A DNA stretch of 64,000 nt from the NCBI GenBank assembly GCA_031430595.1, contig JANPBU010000010.1:62001-126000 (forward strand), given 5' to 3'. Position 1 is the stretch's first letter, and each line of letters starts with the position of its first letter. Both the position numbers and the translations under genes were made by a program. Positions 17,363-25,443 of the stretch are shown here, in pieces. The DNA is from JANNBN01 sp031430595 (GTDB taxonomy: Bacteria; Actinomycetota; Acidimicrobiia; Acidimicrobiales; JANYDT01). A model generated the notes under the pieces. That model searched no databases and was not told the origin of the DNA. It was given only the letters and a program-made list of their open reading frames with translations.

Positions 17363-18318
17363 CAGACTCGCCGCACTTCTTTCGTGCCAAACAGGCCACT
17401 CGGGCGGAACAACAGAATCACGATCATCAACAAGAACGGCACAAGCTGCCAGAACGACACGCCCACATACTGCGAAATTTTCGGTTCGTAACTAGCGGCA
17501 AGGGTCTGAACTATTCCGATAATCAACCCACCGAGGATCGCGCCTTCCGGTGAATCAACGCCACCCAACACAATGGCAGGAAAGCCAACCAACGCAAATG
17601 CGCCAAGCGAAGGGCTGACCTGGGCTGCGGTGATACTTCCTGCCCCTGAGGCAAGTAGCACGCCGGCAAGGGTCGCAAGCGCGCATGACAATGCCCACGA
17701 AGCACCAAAGATCACGCTTGGGCTGATGCCCTGCGCTATCGCAGCCTCTTGATCGGCTGCGGTTGCGCGCATCGCGGTTCCGAGGCGACTGCGCTGAAAC
17801 ACAAAAAAGAACAGCACCGCAATCGACGCAACCACACAGACGGTGAAGATGTCGATGTAGTTGACGGCAATCCCGTTCAAGCCTCCGATACGAATCCGTT
17901 TGTCTCCTAGCGGAAGGTCGAGGTTGACCGGGCTTGTTCCCCAAATCCAACTTTTGAGCGCGGCCAGAATGATGCCGATTCCTAAGGTGGCCATGATCAT
18001 CGCAAACACCGGCTGACCCTTGAATCGCCTAATGACAAGCGACTCGAGGAACCATCCAAAGGCGGCCATGACAATAAGTGCCAATACGATGGCGACAAAG
18101 TAGTTCAGCCGAAAGGCATGCCACGGGTTAGCAAAGTTTGTTCCTTTGACCGGGCCAGCGAAGACGTAGACGACGTACGCCCCCAGGGTCAGAATCGCGC
18201 CCTGGGCAAAGTTCAGAATGTGGGTAGACCGATACACGATGACAAAACCCAACGCTATGAGTGCATAAATAGCACCAAGCGCAATTCCTCCAACAAGCGC
18301 ATTCAAAAACTGCGTCAC
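17362..18318 (-). CDS. livH: Liv-type ABC transporter permease, LivH family
   Basis: This 318-residue LivH permease has about eight TM helices, with the family features GGIALGAIYALIALGFVIVYRST near the N-terminus, HILNFAQGAILTLGAYV, and the coupling-helix region RLGTAMRATAADQEAAIAQGI. It sits immediately after the acyl-CoA-synthetase-like gene, whose stop is three bases upstream of this ATG, and its stop overlaps livM. No variation in key positions was noted. Confidence 0.94.
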   Translation of the reverse strand: MTQFLNALVGGIALGAIYALIALGFVIVYRSTHILNFAQGAILTLGAYVVYVFAGPVKGTNFANPWHAFRLNYFVAIVLALIVMAAFGWFLESLVIRRFKGQPVFAMIMATLGIGIILAALKSWIWGTSPVNLDLPLGDKRIRIGGLNGIAVNYIDIFTVCVVASIAVLFFFVFQRSRLGTAMRATAADQEAAIAQGISPSVIFGASWALSCALATLAGVLLASGAGSITAAQVSPSLGAFALVGFPAIVLGGVDSPEGAILGGLIIGIVQTLAASYEPKISQYVGVSFWQLVPFLLMIVILLFRPSGLFGTKEVRRV

Positions 18319-18321
18319 GGC

Positions 18322-19563
18322 TCAGCCTTTCTTCAACTGATCAGAAAATACGGAAGAGACGTCAACCAGTGGCACGTGAAGCCCACCAAGAGTTGCCGCG
18401 CCAGGCGACTTATTGATGTCGTCACCATCGAACACGGCCCGAACCCGGTCAACCCCGTAGCGGCGACGAAGCGGATCGACTACCGACGAGCCAGTCAAAA
18501 TCATGGCCAGCCCGATGACGGCAAGCAACGCCAGAAGCACCGCAAACCTAATGCCGCTTTTCCAACCGGTCGAGATGAGAAGCAACACAAACACGAGCGC
18601 TGCACTCACAATCCCAAAGATTCGAGTTGTTGGGACACCAGGCTTCATAGGCAAGCGTTCAGGTGCTTTCGGCTTCCATCCAGCGCTTAGCGCAGCCTTG
18701 CGGAACAGCCGCGTTTTCGAGCTGCGGTCAGCAATATCGGCTGAAATCGCCGAAAGCCAAGTTGGTGACCCGTGAACAAGCGTGGGGCGAACCACACCCA
18801 TTTCTCGGACAAGCAAACCCACCGAGCCAATCGAACCGAACGTCACTTCACTTCCCGAAACCAACGGAAGAACGATTGACGCAACGAACTCCTTCGGGTC
18901 GGCAAGGTTTCGCTGACTGTGCAGCCGATCGGCCAACCCAGCCTGTAGGGCACCAGCGATCGAGCGGCCCTGCGCCACAAGTTCTGCGTGCGTAGTTTGG
19001 TTCTGGCTTGGTGTTCGCAACGCAATGTGATGTGGGGTCGACAGAAGAGCACTCGTGGTAGACGACGAAGCACCACTGGTTGACGACAGTGCCTGTAATT
19101 GTGCATACGTCATTCGAGTCATCGCATCGACACGGCTATCGTGATCAAGGCTGCGCACCCCACGAGTATCGATAACGACGACTACGACATCGGCAGAAAC
19201 ATCGGTGACTTTGTCGAGTTGTTCTTCGTCTCCGGCGATACATACCCTTACGCCAACCCCACCCAAAATTTGGTCCATTTGCTCGAAGGTAACGTCGGGC
19301 GGCACAGCCAAAGTGGTCGCACCAAGCTGGGACACGGCCAATGCTGACACCACCCATGCCGGGCTGTTTTCGGCAGAAATCAATACGACCGAACCGTCAC
19401 CCACGCCGAGTGCCGCTAGCCCACTTGCTGTTCGGCTTACCTCAGCGGCCAAGCCGGCCCAGGTCGTTGACTCCCACAATCCGAGAATGAAGGTGCGGTA
19501 TGCCGTCGCATTCGGCGAAGCGCTGGCACGTGCGGTGAGAAGTTCGTTCAGGGTCGAACTCAT
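18322..19563 (-). CDS. Membrane-anchored, catalytically degenerate acyl-CoA-synthetase-like protein
   Basis: This 413-residue protein has an N-terminal half resembling the start of AMP-forming long-chain acyl-CoA synthetases (SPNATAYRTF, SGLAALGVGDGSVVLISAENSPAWVVSALAVSQLGA, VRPTLVHGSPTWLSAI). The ATP-binding P-loop (normally TSGTTGxPK) is replaced by an unrelated stretch around residues 185-200, and the GE(I/L)C/GR and C-terminal lysine domains are missing. Near residues 314-356 two strongly hydrophobic helices appear where a soluble enzyme would continue. The reading frame is intact and the gene lies between livG (four-base overlap) and livH (three-base gap), so it is expressed with the transporter. 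A non-catalytic membrane partner is more likely than an enzyme. Confidence 0.75.
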   Translation of the reverse strand: MSSTLNELLTARASASPNATAYRTFILGLWESTTWAGLAAEVSRTASGLAALGVGDGSVVLISAENSPAWVVSALAVSQLGATTLAVPPDVTFEQMDQILGGVGVRVCIAGDEEQLDKVTDVSADVVVVVIDTRGVRSLDHDSRVDAMTRMTYAQLQALSSTSGASSSTTSALLSTPHHIALRTPSQNQTTHAELVAQGRSIAGALQAGLADRLHSQRNLADPKEFVASIVLPLVSGSEVTFGSIGSVGLLVREMGVVRPTLVHGSPTWLSAISADIADRSSKTRLFRKAALSAGWKPKAPERLPMKPGVPTTRIFGIVSAALVFVLLLISTGWKSGIRFAVLLALLAVIGLAMILTGSSVVDPLRRRYGVDRVRAVFDGDDINKSPGAATLGGLHVPLVDVSSVFSDQLKKG

Positions 19564-20384
19564 GCTGCCCCCTCTGCACCCAAATACGCCTCGATCACCC
19601 GCGGATTGTTTTTGACTTCAGCTGGAAGACCTTCGGCAATCTTCTGCCCGAAGTCGAGTACCACGATTCGATCGGCGAGATCCATTACGAGGGGCATATC
19701 GTGTTCAACCAAAATCATCGAAACGTGTAGTTCGTCTCGAATTTCGAGAATGTATCTGGCCATATCTTCGGTTTCGGTGGCGTTCATGCCAGCAACTGGT
19801 TCATCAAGCAACAACAGTTTCGGTTCCATACATAACGCCCGAGCAAGTTCCATTCGTTTTTGAACACCGTAAGGAAGCATGCCAACTGGTTGTCCGCGGA
19901 ACTGGGCGAGGTCGAGAAGAGCCATTACTTCTTCCACACGGCGACGATGCAGCACCTCTTGCTTCTTGGCAGTTCCGGTGAACACAAGCCCAGCTAAGAA
20001 ACCGCCCTTCATCAGGTGATGCCGCCCAAGCATCAGGTTGGCAACCACATCTAGGTTGGCAAACAATCCAATATTTTGGAAGGTCCTCGCAATACCCATG
20101 GCCACAGTCTCGGGAGGTTTCGACCCAATGACCTCTTTGCCCTGCATCTTGATGCTTCCCTCTTGCGGATGGTAAACGGCATTGAGGCAATTGAAAATCG
20201 ATGTTTTGCCGGCTCCGTTCGGACCAATGATTGCAAAGAGTTCGTCTTCGTACACGTCGAACGAGACACCCGAGATGGCCGTAACGCCACCAAATCGCAT
20301 GGTGATGTTGTTCACCTCGAGTAGCGGTGCTTTTCGGGCTTTGGTTCGTTCGTCGAGACCTGGCGTAACTCCGAGAACCGTCAT
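19560..20384 (-). CDS. livG: Liv-type ABC transporter ATPase, LivG family
   Basis: This 274-residue ATPase has Walker A (GPNGAGKTSIFN), a variant signature (LPYGVQKRMELARAL), Walker B (LLLLDEPVAGMN) and the switch histidine (LVEHDMPLVMDLADRI). The C-terminal region with VIEAYLGAEG is typical of LivG. It overlaps livF upstream and the acyl-CoA-synthetase-like gene downstream by four bases each, making one tightly coupled operon. Confidence 0.95.
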   Translation of the reverse strand: MTVLGVTPGLDERTKARKAPLLEVNNITMRFGGVTAISGVSFDVYEDELFAIIGPNGAGKTSIFNCLNAVYHPQEGSIKMQGKEVIGSKPPETVAMGIARTFQNIGLFANLDVVANLMLGRHHLMKGGFLAGLVFTGTAKKQEVLHRRRVEEVMALLDLAQFRGQPVGMLPYGVQKRMELARALCMEPKLLLLDEPVAGMNATETEDMARYILEIRDELHVSMILVEHDMPLVMDLADRIVVLDFGQKIAEGLPAEVKNNPRVIEAYLGAEGAA

Positions 20385-21247
20385 GGCAGTTCCTCTGCCT
20401 GACCGGGGGTCTGAGAGTCAGCAGCGCGCTTACGACGATATGACTTCAAGTCCTTAAAGCTGTGATGCTGGCTCTCACCGCCGAGGTAGAGCGCTTTTAC
20501 TTCCGGGTCGGCAAGCAATGCAGCACCAGATCCTTCTTTACCGACTCGGCCTGTTTCCATCACGTATGCATGATCGGCAACACCGAGGGCTTTCGATGCG
20601 TTTTGCTCGACGAGCAACACACTCACCCCGGCCTTGTTGATTTGGCGAATAATGTCAAAAATCTGGTCGACGATAAGCGGGGCGAGGCCTAGCGATGGTT
20701 CGTCGAGTAGCAGCAAACGGGGGTTGGCCATAAGCGCTCGTCCGATAGCCAGCATCTGTTGTTCGCCGCCCGACATATACCCGGCGACCTGCTTGTGACG
20801 TTCACCCAGTCGAGGGAACAGTTCCATCACCTGGTCGTAACTGGCTTTGATACCAATTTTGTCTTTACGGGTATATGCACCCGCCTTCAGATTTTCATCG
20901 ACGGTCAGTTCAGAAAAGATTCGCCGTCCTTCCATCACTTGGGCCATTCCGGCTCGTACGTTTGCCGACGCATCGCGACCAGCAATTTCGACCCCGTCAA
21001 ACTTCACCGACCCGTTGACGATGCGCCCACCGTGGTACAGCAAAAGCCCCGAGACGGCACGCAACAGGGTGGTTTTACCGGCCCCGTTCGCTCCGAGGAT
21101 CGCCACTACCTGACCGGCGTTGATGTTGATGGATACGCCTCTGAGTACCTGGATCGCGCCGCCGTAAAACACTTCGATGCCGGAAACCGACAGAAGTGGC
21201 GACGCGCTGGTACTAGACGTGGTTGAGAGTTGGGTGACGGTGGTCAC
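20381..21247 (-). CDS. livF: Liv-type ABC transporter ATPase, LivF family
   Basis: This 288-residue ATPase has Walker A (GANGAGKTTLLRA), signature (MSGGEQQMLAIGRAL), Walker B (LLLLDEPSLGLAP) and the EQN switch (LLVEQNASKALGVADHAYVMETG) characteristic of LivF. The protein is longer than usual by about 35 C-terminal residues, which are polar and end in ADSQTPGQAEELP, the peptide of the dispersed repeat. It starts with GTG at 21247 and is the first gene of the operon, divergent from the AAA+ gene across 111 bases. Confidence 0.95.
   Translation of the reverse strand: MTTVTQLSTTSSTSASPLLSVSGIEVFYGGAIQVLRGVSININAGQVVAILGANGAGKTTLLRAVSGLLLYHGGRIVNGSVKFDGVEIAGRDASANVRAGMAQVMEGRRIFSELTVDENLKAGAYTRKDKIGIKASYDQVMELFPRLGERHKQVAGYMSGGEQQMLAIGRALMANPRLLLLDEPSLGLAPLIVDQIFDIIRQINKAGVSVLLVEQNASKALGVADHAYVMETGRVGKEGSGAALLADPEVKALYLGGESQHHSFKDLKSYRRKRAADSQTPGQAEELP
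20396..20422 (-). repeat. Dispersed repeat, copy B (C-terminus of LivF)
   Basis: On the plus strand this reads tgcctgaccgggggtctgag, followed by agtcagc. It is identical over at least 20 bases to the copy near the start of rne (39094-39114) and codes for the same DSQTPGQA peptide in the same frame. Confidence 0.8.
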
Positions 21248-21345
21248 AGTGTCAAGATCATGTCACAGCCAAGCAAGGTTTTCGAATCATCCTCACCGAT
21301 ATGAAATCAAACATGAGGCTCGCGGACGTGGTCGTAATGCGCGAC

Positions 21346-21351
21346 GATATT
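21346..21351 (+). promoter_or_regulatory. Putative -10 box for the AAA+ gene
   Basis: GATATT seven bases before the ATG at 21359, without a ribosome site. It deviates from the TANNNT pattern in the first base, so confidence is low. Confidence 0.35.
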
Positions 21352-21358
21352 AGTTCTC

Positions 21359-22915
21359 ATGGCACGCCAACGACCAGACGCCGGGCTTGACCGTGCCGTT
21401 GAAGAGTTCATCCACGACTTACACCTATTGCTGCTCGGTATCGCCGGACAACAACCGGCACCGGTCGCGGCACGACTCGAACGAGACGTAACGGTCGATG
21501 CATCAAATCTGACCCTTGCCGTGATCGATGCCGATGAACGCCATACCGATATCGAACTTGATTCATATGTTCAAGCCTTCGGGCACCGTTTCGACACGCA
21601 ACTGGGGTGGGCATCGTCAAGCGACGTTCGAAAAGCAGGCCTTGCGGTTGACAAACGTTTTTGGCTCACGAAACCATCAGATTTGTTCGACCTGCTCGTA
21701 TCTAGCGACGTAAAAAATGGAACGGCTCATGCGTGGACCTATTACGAGCGAGCTATGCGTATCGCTCACACCGTATGTGCCCTCGATGCTCGGCCGTCTG
21801 ACGATGAACTCAGAGCTGTCGACAGTTTCCGGTCACTGCTCGTAGAACGCATGAACAGCCAAGGCGTCGGACGCAATGGCAGCCTGGTCGACGCCTCGTT
21901 CAAGCGGGGCAACGGAGCGGGTGCACCTGGGGTCAACGGAACTGGGGCAACTGCGTCTGGGACGACGACAGCAACAACGGCAGCAGCCGCTCAAACTTCC
22001 GCTGCAGAAGTGCCGCAAGCTCCACTTGAACCACTCGAAGATCTGCTGGCTGAACTGGATAAATTGGTTGGCCTCTCCGGTGTAAAAAGCGAAGTGCACT
22101 TAGTGACGAGCCTGCTCCAGGTTCAAAAGCTACGCAAAGATCGTGGCATGCCAGTGGTCGATGCTTCACGGCACTTGGTGTTTACCGGCAACCCGGGAAC
22201 CGGAAAAACAACCGTTGCGCGGTTACTTGCGCGCATTTACCGAACCTTAGGCGTCGTCGAGAAGGGTCACCTCGTCGAAACCGATCGGGCAGGTCTGGTA
22301 GCCGGGTTTGTTGGGCAAACCGCGCTCAAGGTAACCGAGGTATTTGACCAGGCCCGTGGTGGCGTACTGCTGGTAGACGAGGCGTATGCGCTTACCAGGG
22401 GTGGCGAGCGAGATTTTGGTCGTGAGGCGATCGACACGTTGGTGAAACTCATCGAAGATCGCCGAGAAGATACCGTAGTAATCGTCGCCGGATACCCCGC
22501 CGAGATGGCTGAGTTTATCGATACCAACCCTGGGCTCAGATCTCGCTTCCCGAAAACGATCCCGTTCGACGACTACTCAGACGATGAACTGGTCGTGATC
22601 TTCGAACGACAGTGTTCGAAAGCCAAATACGTGTTGAGTGATGAAACGATTCGAACCACCAAAACATGGTTTGCTTCTCAATCGAGGGGGAAAGGTTTCG
22701 GAAATGGGCGACTGGCTCGCAACCTGTTCGAAGCGTCGGTCGCAAACCAGGCCCTTCGGCTCATGAAAGACCGGCCAGTCGACGCACCGCCGATAACCGA
22801 TGATCAACTGCTTGCCCTAGAACCGACCGATATTTCGCCATTGCCTCCGCTCGATCTTGATTCGATACAGCCGACGACCGCGACGGCGACAAAGCCGGCG
22901 AAAGAAACGGCATGA
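21359..22915 (+). CDS. AAA+ ATPase of the CbbX/EccA type with an extra N-terminal helical domain
   Basis: This 518-residue protein has a helical N-terminal domain of about 170 residues, perhaps TerB-like, a flexible Gly/Ala/Thr linker (about 185-220), and a CbxX/CfqX-type AAA+ domain from about 225. Walker A is GNPGTGKTTVARLLA (about 277), Walker B VLLVDEAYAL (about 337), and the arginine-finger region is GLRSRFP (about 392). The family includes Rubisco activase CbbX and the type VII secretion ATPase EccA; neither Rubisco nor ESX genes occur here. It overlaps the next gene by four bases and heads a trio ending in pspA, suggesting a role in membrane stress. Confidence 0.87.
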   Translation: MARQRPDAGLDRAVEEFIHDLHLLLLGIAGQQPAPVAARLERDVTVDASNLTLAVIDADERHTDIELDSYVQAFGHRFDTQLGWASSSDVRKAGLAVDKRFWLTKPSDLFDLLVSSDVKNGTAHAWTYYERAMRIAHTVCALDARPSDDELRAVDSFRSLLVERMNSQGVGRNGSLVDASFKRGNGAGAPGVNGTGATASGTTTATTAAAAQTSAAEVPQAPLEPLEDLLAELDKLVGLSGVKSEVHLVTSLLQVQKLRKDRGMPVVDASRHLVFTGNPGTGKTTVARLLARIYRTLGVVEKGHLVETDRAGLVAGFVGQTALKVTEVFDQARGGVLLVDEAYALTRGGERDFGREAIDTLVKLIEDRREDTVVIVAGYPAEMAEFIDTNPGLRSRFPKTIPFDDYSDDELVVIFERQCSKAKYVLSDETIRTTKTWFASQSRGKGFGNGRLARNLFEASVANQALRLMKDRPVDAPPITDDQLLALEPTDISPLPPLDLDSIQPTTATATKPAKETA

Positions 22916-23577
22916 TTTTTGCCATCGCTGGTGCGTTGCTACTGGGACTTGCTCTAGTTGTAACTGTTGTTGTTACACGGATAACTTCAGCGAAAACTTC
23001 GTCGGCACCGCTCAACGTCAAACGTATCGATGCTTTTACAGTGAACGATCCATGGCGGCGTCACGTTCAGTCAGCCCTTTCCGCACGTCGCCGTATCGGC
23101 GAAGTTGTCGCTCAAACCCCAAAAGGGCCGATAAAGGAACGGCTTCAAGATATCGCCGGAGACGTTGACCGAGTCGTGGCCCAGGTGTGGGGTGTTGCCC
23201 AAGAGGGTCATGCTCTCTCCGACGCAAATCGGCAGGTCAACGATGCTGGTGTTGCAACAAAGCTCGGTGCACTTCAAGCTCAGTTAGACAACTCCAACGA
23301 AGGTACCCGCGAATCCATTCTTCGCAGCATCGATTCCGTGAAAGAGACTGCGGCAGCCTCTGAACGAATTCGTGAACGACGAGACAACGCGTCGTTGCGC
23401 CTCAAAGAAATGGACGTCCGTCTCGACGAACTTGTCGCTAGGTCTGCTGAAGTCGCTACCGCCGGTGTTGAAGCCGAAACCATAGATACCCTTCGAGCCG
23501 ATATGGATGCACTCGTTGTTGACCTTGAGGGTCTAAGACAAGGGCTCGACGAGACCCGCCGAACCGCGACTGCCTGA
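22912..23577 (+). CDS. Membrane-anchored coiled-coil protein of unknown family
   Basis: This 221-residue protein has one N-terminal TM helix (residues about 2-23, IFAIAGALLLGLALVVTVVV) followed by a wholly helical, charged region. It includes a heptad-like segment from about 120 to 215 rich in Glu, Arg, Ala and Leu (ASERIRERRDNASLRLKEMD). I do not recognise a family. The gene is wedged between the AAA+ ATPase (four-base overlap) and pspA (27-base gap), so it may be the membrane receptor or tether of that system. Confidence 0.8.
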   Translation: MIFAIAGALLLGLALVVTVVVTRITSAKTSSAPLNVKRIDAFTVNDPWRRHVQSALSARRRIGEVVAQTPKGPIKERLQDIAGDVDRVVAQVWGVAQEGHALSDANRQVNDAGVATKLGALQAQLDNSNEGTRESILRSIDSVKETAAASERIRERRDNASLRLKEMDVRLDELVARSAEVATAGVEAETIDTLRADMDALVVDLEGLRQGLDETRRTATA

Positions 23578-23592
23578 CCATATTTCGATTGG

Positions 23593-23598
23593 TAGTGT
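23593..23598 (+). promoter_or_regulatory. Putative -10 box for pspA
   Basis: TAGTGT lies exactly six bases before the ATG at 23605 and there is no ribosome site. It would let pspA be made from its own leaderless transcript as well as from the operon. Confidence 0.55.
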
Positions 23599-23604
23599 TA
23601 CGAG

Positions 23605-24399
23605 ATGTTCTCGCTTGTTCGTAAATCGTGGAAATACCTGACTGCCCTCTTGACCGGCAAGTTCAATGCTGGTGCCGACCCCAAAGTTCAACTTGAGCAG
23701 GCGCTGCTCGAAGCTCAAAATCAGCACCGCCAACTGAAAGAACAAGCGGCGGTTGTAATCGGCAACCAAAAGCAAACCCAGTTGCAGATGGACCGCAAGA
23801 TGGACGAACTCGATAAAGCGAATTCCAGTGCACGCCAAGCGGTACTCATGGCAGACGAAGCATCACGCAAAGGCGACCCGGCTAAGGCCACCGAGTACAC
23901 CCGTGCTGCCGAGTCGTTCGCTAACCGCCTCATTGCCCTAGAGCAAGAGGTTGAGGGGCTCAAGAGCCTAAATCTTCAGGCAACGTCGGCCTCAGACCAA
24001 GCCAAGTCAGCGGTGCAAAGTAGTTCGTCTCAGCTACAAAAGAAGTTGGCTGAACGCCAAAAGCTTCTTAGCCAACTTGACCAGGCAAAGATGCAAGAGT
24101 CAATGAACAAAACAATGGCTCAGCTCGGCGAAACTGTTGGTGGCGATGTTCCTTCCCTTGACGAAGTACGAGCCAAAATCGAAGCTCGTCACTCTCGAGC
24201 GATTGGTGCTGCAGAACTACAGGGTTCGACGGTTGAGTCACGCATGCTTGAAGTTGAGCAGGCCAGCCTTAATACCGATGCGCAGGCTCGGTTGTCACAA
24301 ATCAAAGCTCAACTCGGCCTTGGCGGAGATGTCATTGCGACCCCAGCCCCAACAGCTGCGCCTGCCGCCCCGCAAACAGGAACCCAGCAACCAGGCTGA
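23605..24399 (+). CDS. pspA: PspA/IM30 (ESCRT-III-like) membrane-protecting protein
   Basis: This 264-residue PspA/Vipp1 protein has a long helical hairpin (residues about 25-190, Gln/Glu/Lys/Ala-rich heptads such as LEQALLEAQNQHRQLKEQAA) after a short N-terminal segment. The C-terminal helix (ARLSQIKAQLGLGG) ends in an Ala/Pro tail. Members polymerise on damaged membranes. The N-terminus (MFSLVRKSWKYLTALLTGKF) is suited to membrane contact. The E. coli regulators PspF/PspB/PspC and the mycobacterial ClgR are not encoded nearby; instead the gene follows an AAA+ ATPase and a membrane coiled-coil protein, possible functional replacements. It converges with the dehydrogenase gene, leaving three bases between stops. 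Confidence 0.92.
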   Translation: MFSLVRKSWKYLTALLTGKFNAGADPKVQLEQALLEAQNQHRQLKEQAAVVIGNQKQTQLQMDRKMDELDKANSSARQAVLMADEASRKGDPAKATEYTRAAESFANRLIALEQEVEGLKSLNLQATSASDQAKSAVQSSSSQLQKKLAERQKLLSQLDQAKMQESMNKTMAQLGETVGGDVPSLDEVRAKIEARHSRAIGAAELQGSTVESRMLEVEQASLNTDAQARLSQIKAQLGLGGDVIATPAPTAAPAAPQTGTQQPG

Positions 24400-24402
24400 T
24401 TT

Positions 24403-25443
24403 TCAAAGACGAGTTGGGTCGACGAGCACCTTCAGATCGTTCGTCTGCCCAGCCGCAAGTTCTAAAAACGTGTGCGGAAGTTCGGCCAAACGTACCGTGC
24501 GGCTCACTATGGCTTGGGTGTCAATCGCCCCATCGCACAGATGATCGAGCACCTCACCAAATTCGTGGCGTTGATACGCAACTGCGGTTGTCACGCAGAT
24601 TTCTTTGATCAACCAACTGGCTGCGTCGATCGTGGACGGGGTCGTAGGCATACCTACGAGCAGCACCGAGCCGCCGCGCCGTGCCAAATCGACGCCCTGT
24701 TGTATCGACTCGCCGTTACCTACACACTCAACGACGAGGTCGGCACCACCAGCACCACCCGAAAGCGAGCGAACCATTTCGATCGCCTCGCCACCCGGTT
24801 GAACCACTGAATCGGCTCCAAGCTGCTCTGCAAGTGCTGCTCGGTCAGCTCTCGGTTCAATCACGACGATATGGCCAGCACCGGCCATTCGAACCCACTG
24901 CAGTGTCAAAAGACCAATCGGGCCAGCCCCTTGCACCACGACAAGGTCGTCAGCGCGCAGATCAGCTCGACTCAAGGCGTGGTAGGCAATCGTCGTTGGT
25001 TCGACCTGAGCCAGAACGGCGACGGGCAGTTTTTGCGTCACCTTCATGACCCTCGAAGCGTGCACGCTGATTCGATCGGCGAAGCCACCGTGCAGCGGAG
25101 CAAAGCGGTCTTGACCAATTGCGCTGGCGAACGTTCGCGCGCATCTGGCTTCATCGCCGCGTCGACACAGCGGACACGTCCCACATGCCGTGGGAACGCA
25201 AACAACAACCCGGTCCCCTTCACCAAGATGTTCGGCCTCAGCACCAACGGCACTGAGAACACCGGTCCACTCATGGCCACACACGGCCGCTGGGTATAGA
25301 TTCCCTGACTGATACGCGTGCAGATCGGTTCCGCAAATTCCACAGCAGTCGATATCTACGATTACCCCACCCACAGAAACCTCTGGCTCGTCAAGTACTC
25401 GTATTTCGCAGGCCTGTTTTCCTACGAGGAACGCTGCTCTCAT
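24403..25443 (-). CDS. Zinc-dependent medium-chain alcohol dehydrogenase
   Basis: This 346-residue MDR-family dehydrogenase has catalytic-zinc ligands Cys in CCGICGTDLH (about residue 37) and His-Glu in CGHEWTG (about 60). The structural-zinc cysteines are in ACGTCPLCRRGDEARC, and the NAD(P)-binding motif is QGAGPIGLLTLQW (about 172). It most resembles threonine- or sorbitol-type dehydrogenases, but substrate is not predictable. Its ATG overlaps the stop of the acyl-CoA synthetase gene by four bases, so the two form an operon; an alcohol-to-acid or CoA-ester route is possible. Confidence 0.92.
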   Translation of the reverse strand: MRAAFLVGKQACEIRVLDEPEVSVGGVIVDIDCCGICGTDLHAYQSGNLYPAAVCGHEWTGVLSAVGAEAEHLGEGDRVVVCVPTACGTCPLCRRGDEARCARTFASAIGQDRFAPLHGGFADRISVHASRVMKVTQKLPVAVLAQVEPTTIAYHALSRADLRADDLVVVQGAGPIGLLTLQWVRMAGAGHIVVIEPRADRAALAEQLGADSVVQPGGEAIEMVRSLSGGAGGADLVVECVGNGESIQQGVDLARRGGSVLLVGMPTTPSTIDAASWLIKEICVTTAVAYQRHEFGEVLDHLCDGAIDTQAIVSRTVRLAELPHTFLELAAGQTNDLKVLVDPTRL

